NCBI GenBank assembly: GCA_964401385.1
Contig: CAYNYF010000113.1
Span: 1-9,297 of the forward strand
Direction: 5' to 3'
Source of the DNA: CAYNYF01 sp964401385
Lineage (GTDB): Bacteria > Planctomycetota > Phycisphaerae > SM23-33
DNA length: 9,297 nucleotides
This document shows positions 8,002 through 9,297 of this stretch, in pieces. Each line of letters opens with the position of its first letter. Position 1 is the stretch's first letter. The translations under genes and the position numbers were made by a program. Under the pieces are notes generated by a model. That model did no database searches and was not told the DNA's origin. It worked only from the letters and a program-made list of their open reading frames with translations.

Positions 8002-8154
8002 CTGCCAGCCGTAGGCGGTTCGGCGCTCAAGGAAGGCTTCCAGGTCCATCCGGCGGATCCGTCGGCAACGGCCGATCAGGGCGCTTGGCAGTTCGCCCGT
8101 CTTGACGTACTTCTCCACGGTCGGGCGGGAAACGTGCAGCAGCGCCGCCGCAAC
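8002..8154 (-). pseudogene. Second HTH_17 (excisionase/MerR-like) domain, cut off by an in-frame TGA
   Basis: This stretch reads VAAALLHVSRPTVEKYVKTG and continues to ERRTAYGWQ. About 30 of 54 residues match the HTH domain of the adjacent gene at a constant offset of 83 codons in the same frame. The TGA at 8155-8157 aligns with Arg15 of the first copy, and similarity continues on both sides of it. The stop therefore interrupts a once-continuous domain and is not a natural gene end. No usable ATG start precedes helix 1; only a GTG at 8118 and an ATG inside the domain are available. Downstream, the frame stays open past the start of the 1668-aa gene to 6880, so its own stop is also missing. It is most likely decayed, unless the TGA is read through. 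Confidence 0.7.
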
Positions 8155-8448
8155 TCAGAAGGCGAACGTCTCCACGTCAGGATAATCGGGGTGGTCGTCG
8201 TGCTGTTCAACCTGGCCACCAGTCCGAGAAGCACGCTTCTCCTTAAGTGGCTGCCAGCCCCATCGTCGGCGCAGTTCCATGAAAGATTGCAGGTCGCTTC
8301 GCATGACCCGTCGGCAGCCGCCAAGGTGCAGGCTCACCAGCTCGCCGTTCTTAATCCACTTCTCGACCGTGGGCCGAGAGACGTGTACCAGCGCCGCGAC
8401 CTCCCTGACGCTCAGTGCTTCCAGCTCGTCATAATCTTGATCGCCCAT
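8155..8448 (-). CDS. Small HTH_17 DNA-binding protein (excisionase/MerR-like), 97 aa
   Basis: Residues 11-57 (LSVREVAALVHVSRPTVEKW, then the wing GGCRRVMRSDLQSFM) match the HTH_17 pattern of excisionase, BldC and MerR-like proteins: a winged HTH with recognition helix around SRPTVEKWI and a basic wing. The family binds DNA as small regulators or recombination directionality factors. No integrase is nearby, so a regulatory role is as likely as an excision role. The tail (70-97) is a hydrophilic linker leading to a second HTH domain beyond the TGA stop, so the ancestral protein probably had two domains and about 180 residues. The ATG at 8448 is the only good start, because an in-frame TAG lies directly before it. 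That ATG touches the end of the MITE-like element, and no good ribosome binding site remains next to it. Expression is therefore doubtful, and this may be the first half of a pseudogene. Confidence 0.75.
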   Translation of the reverse strand: MGDQDYDELEALSVREVAALVHVSRPTVEKWIKNGELVSLHLGGCRRVMRSDLQSFMELRRRWGWQPLKEKRASRTGGQVEQHDDHPDYPDVETFAF

Positions 8449-8610
8449 CTAGAGCAGTTAACGCTTTCCTGTAGCCCCCCAGGCCGGCTGCGGCGTCGTC
8501 TGGCTGCGTCAGGCTGCATCGACAACCCACTGGGTTGCCTGCTTCGCCTTCCTTGCCAGACTCGTCCTCGCTCGACCTGGAACGCCACATTAAATCGTTA
8601 ACTGCTCTAG
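8449..8610. mobile_element. MITE-like palindromic element with 15-bp perfect ends, TA/CTAG type
   Basis: CTAGAGCAGTTAACG (8449-8463) and CGTTAACTGCTCTAG (8596-8610) are exact reverse complements. Imperfect complementarity continues inwards: 8 of the next 12 positions match, a GTCTGGC block matches in both arms, and CAACCC/GGGTTG pair at the exact centre (8523-8528 with 8532-8537). The whole unit can fold into one long imperfect hairpin. It has no coding capacity. IS630/Tc1-mariner elements insert at TA, often within CTAG, and duplicate TA. Reading TA at 8450-8451 and 8608-8609 as the duplication leaves a 156-bp element with 12-bp ends, GAGCAGTTAACG. No transposase is in the window, so family assignment is inferred from the ends and target alone. 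Confidence 0.75.
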
Positions 8611-8613
8611 TTG

Positions 8614-8619
8614 CTCCCT
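8614..8619 (-). promoter_or_regulatory. Stranded Shine-Dalgarno of the HTH gene
   Basis: The minus strand reads AGGGAG here. If the MITE-like element and one TA are removed, the sequence becomes AGGGAG-CAACTAG-ATG, an ideal 7-base spacing to the HTH start codon at 8448. In the present arrangement it lies about 165 bases from that ATG. The match to a restored site is direct; its former use is inferred. Confidence 0.6.
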
Positions 8620-8650
8620 GCGTTTTACGTTCGGGACTTCCGTGTCTCCT

Positions 8651-8660
8651 CTTGCGCAAG
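8651..8660. promoter_or_regulatory. Perfect 10-bp palindrome, possible operator
   Basis: CTTGCGCAAG is fully self-complementary. It lies about 35 bases upstream of the stranded ribosome binding site of the HTH gene, where an operator would be placed. A single 10-bp palindrome can occur by chance, and no second copy is visible. Confidence 0.25.
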
Positions 8661-8764
8661 TTTGCCCAATTCTGCGACCGGCGGCGCACGGTTCTCGATA
8701 TCGGTTCGCACGCATATCTATTTGCCGGAGCCTCTTGTTCCTTCTGAGCGGTTGCCATGGAAGG

Positions 8765-8790
8765 GCGCGAAATTATTATCTTGTTCGCGC
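8765..8790. other. Hairpin with AT-rich loop
   Basis: GCGCGAA (8765-8771) pairs exactly with TTCGCGC (8784-8790) around a 12-base AT-rich loop. Its position upstream of the HTH gene on the minus strand would allow a leader or promoter role. No T-tract follows on either strand, so it is not a clear terminator. Confidence 0.45.
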
Positions 8791-8941
8791 ACCGGCCGGA
8801 GAGAGCACCGGGGGAAGCCCGTTGGCCGCAGGCCGTGGGTGTCGCCGAAAAACCGAAAATGGCGTAGATTTGCCCGACCCGTAATAGACAGCAAACGCAC
8901 ACCCCCTTGGGGCTCCATACCCCCCCTCGGCGGGCCGGCCG

Positions 8942-8984
8942 GTCGGGGCGGCGAACCGGCCTCGCCGAAGCCGGCGCCCCCGAC
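8942..8984. other. Nested GC-rich inverted repeat
   Basis: GTCGGGG (8942-8948) pairs with CCCCGAC (8978-8984), and within it CCGGC (8956-8960) pairs with GCCGG (8970-8974) around a 9-base loop. The surrounding 8930-9030 contains further GGCC/CCGG symmetry, so alternative folds exist. No T-tract follows. It could be a structured RNA, a boundary element or only base composition. Confidence 0.4.
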
Positions 8985-9297
8985 CTTCGGCCGGGAGGCG
9001 CTTCGCCGCGCGGGGGGCCTCTTGCGGCGCCGCACCTGAACGCTGGGGGCGGTGCACGGCCATCGAAGGGAGCAGACCGGGTGCGCGGCTGTACCCACCA
9101 CGGCCGGAGGGAATCGTCTGCCGGCAGGGCTCGCATGTTCCCGGCCGCGCGCTTCTGGCCGTCTGTGGCGCGTCTGCACCTTGGAGGCGGCTCCCCGGGT
9201 CGGCCTGCCGTTAGCTCGTCGGTTGTGGGCGTCCAGGAGGCCCCTGGCGCCGTGCTCTGACAGCCTGCGTCGGTCGCCACCCGCTTCCTGCGGTAAG

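Larger units (their letters stand above)
8611..9297. other. Region without a convincing gene
   Basis: Several open frames cross this region on both strands, but none shows a recognisable domain, good ribosome binding site or the codon third-position bias of the operon genes. The most gene-like is a minus-strand basic frame from ATG 8758 (MATAQKEQEA..., rich in Arg and Lys), which now runs through the MITE to 8429; it has low third-position GC and no ribosome binding site. The interval 8900-9040 is very GC-rich and full of dyad symmetry. The last 250 bases show nothing I can name. Confidence 0.55.

Noticed and set aside
7945..8601. 218-residue plus-strand open frame across the HTH region and MITE
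   Set aside because: It is antisense to two clear HTH domains and crosses the palindromic element. No domain or ribosome binding site was seen.
8429..8758. Small basic minus-strand protein starting MATAQKEQEA
   Set aside because: Removing the MITE would give a 62-residue product overlapping the HTH start, which is tempting. However, third-position GC is low, there is no ribosome binding site and no family is recognised.
8800..8860. GGGGGAAGCCCG stretch resembling part of a cobalamin riboswitch
   Set aside because: Only one short box is similar. The other conserved boxes and the overall order are absent.

Overview
The window is GC-rich bacterial DNA. It holds one strongly supported two-gene operon on the minus strand, flanked on both sides by repeat-rich or decaying DNA. 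The protein style suggests a planctomycete-like bacterium: very large exported proteins that mix beta-rich modules, TPR, coiled coil and secretin-N/STN domains, plus small HTH_17 proteins. This assignment is an inference; no rRNA or marker gene is present.

Layout, left to right. Positions 1-290 hold two related arrays of 10-bp tandem repeats, separated by a strong hairpin and about 70 unremarkable bases. Positions 290-690 contain no recognisable gene, only a possible frameshifted coding remnant. Positions 716-791 hold two GC-rich hairpins flanking an A5/T5 tract, the likely transcription end of the operon. Positions 820-7835 (minus strand) carry the operon: a 1668-aa exported protein transcribed first, then a 670-aa exported protein overlapping it by the 4 bases ATGA. 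Positions 7836-7960 are the likely promoter region. Positions 8002-8448 (minus) hold two tandem HTH_17 (excisionase/MerR-like) domains in one frame, interrupted by a single TGA. Positions 8449-8610 are a previously unlabelled MITE-like palindromic element whose end abuts the HTH start codon. Positions 8611-9297 contain no convincing gene, only palindromes and hairpins.

The two operon proteins are paralogues. The 670-aa protein aligns by eye with the N-terminal ~550 residues and the last ~35 residues of the 1668-aa protein. The larger protein therefore looks like the same envelope module with about 1040 residues of TPR, coiled coil, secretin-N-like and STN-like sequence between its two conserved ends. 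It shows no obvious secretin barrel. The pair may form an uncharacterised cell-envelope assembly.

The right flank records a sequence of damage. Removing the MITE and one TA copy restores a CTAG target and places an AGGGAG Shine-Dalgarno 7-8 bases before the HTH ATG. The insertion therefore appears to have separated the gene from its ribosome binding site. The in-frame TGA and the missing downstream stop fit subsequent decay.
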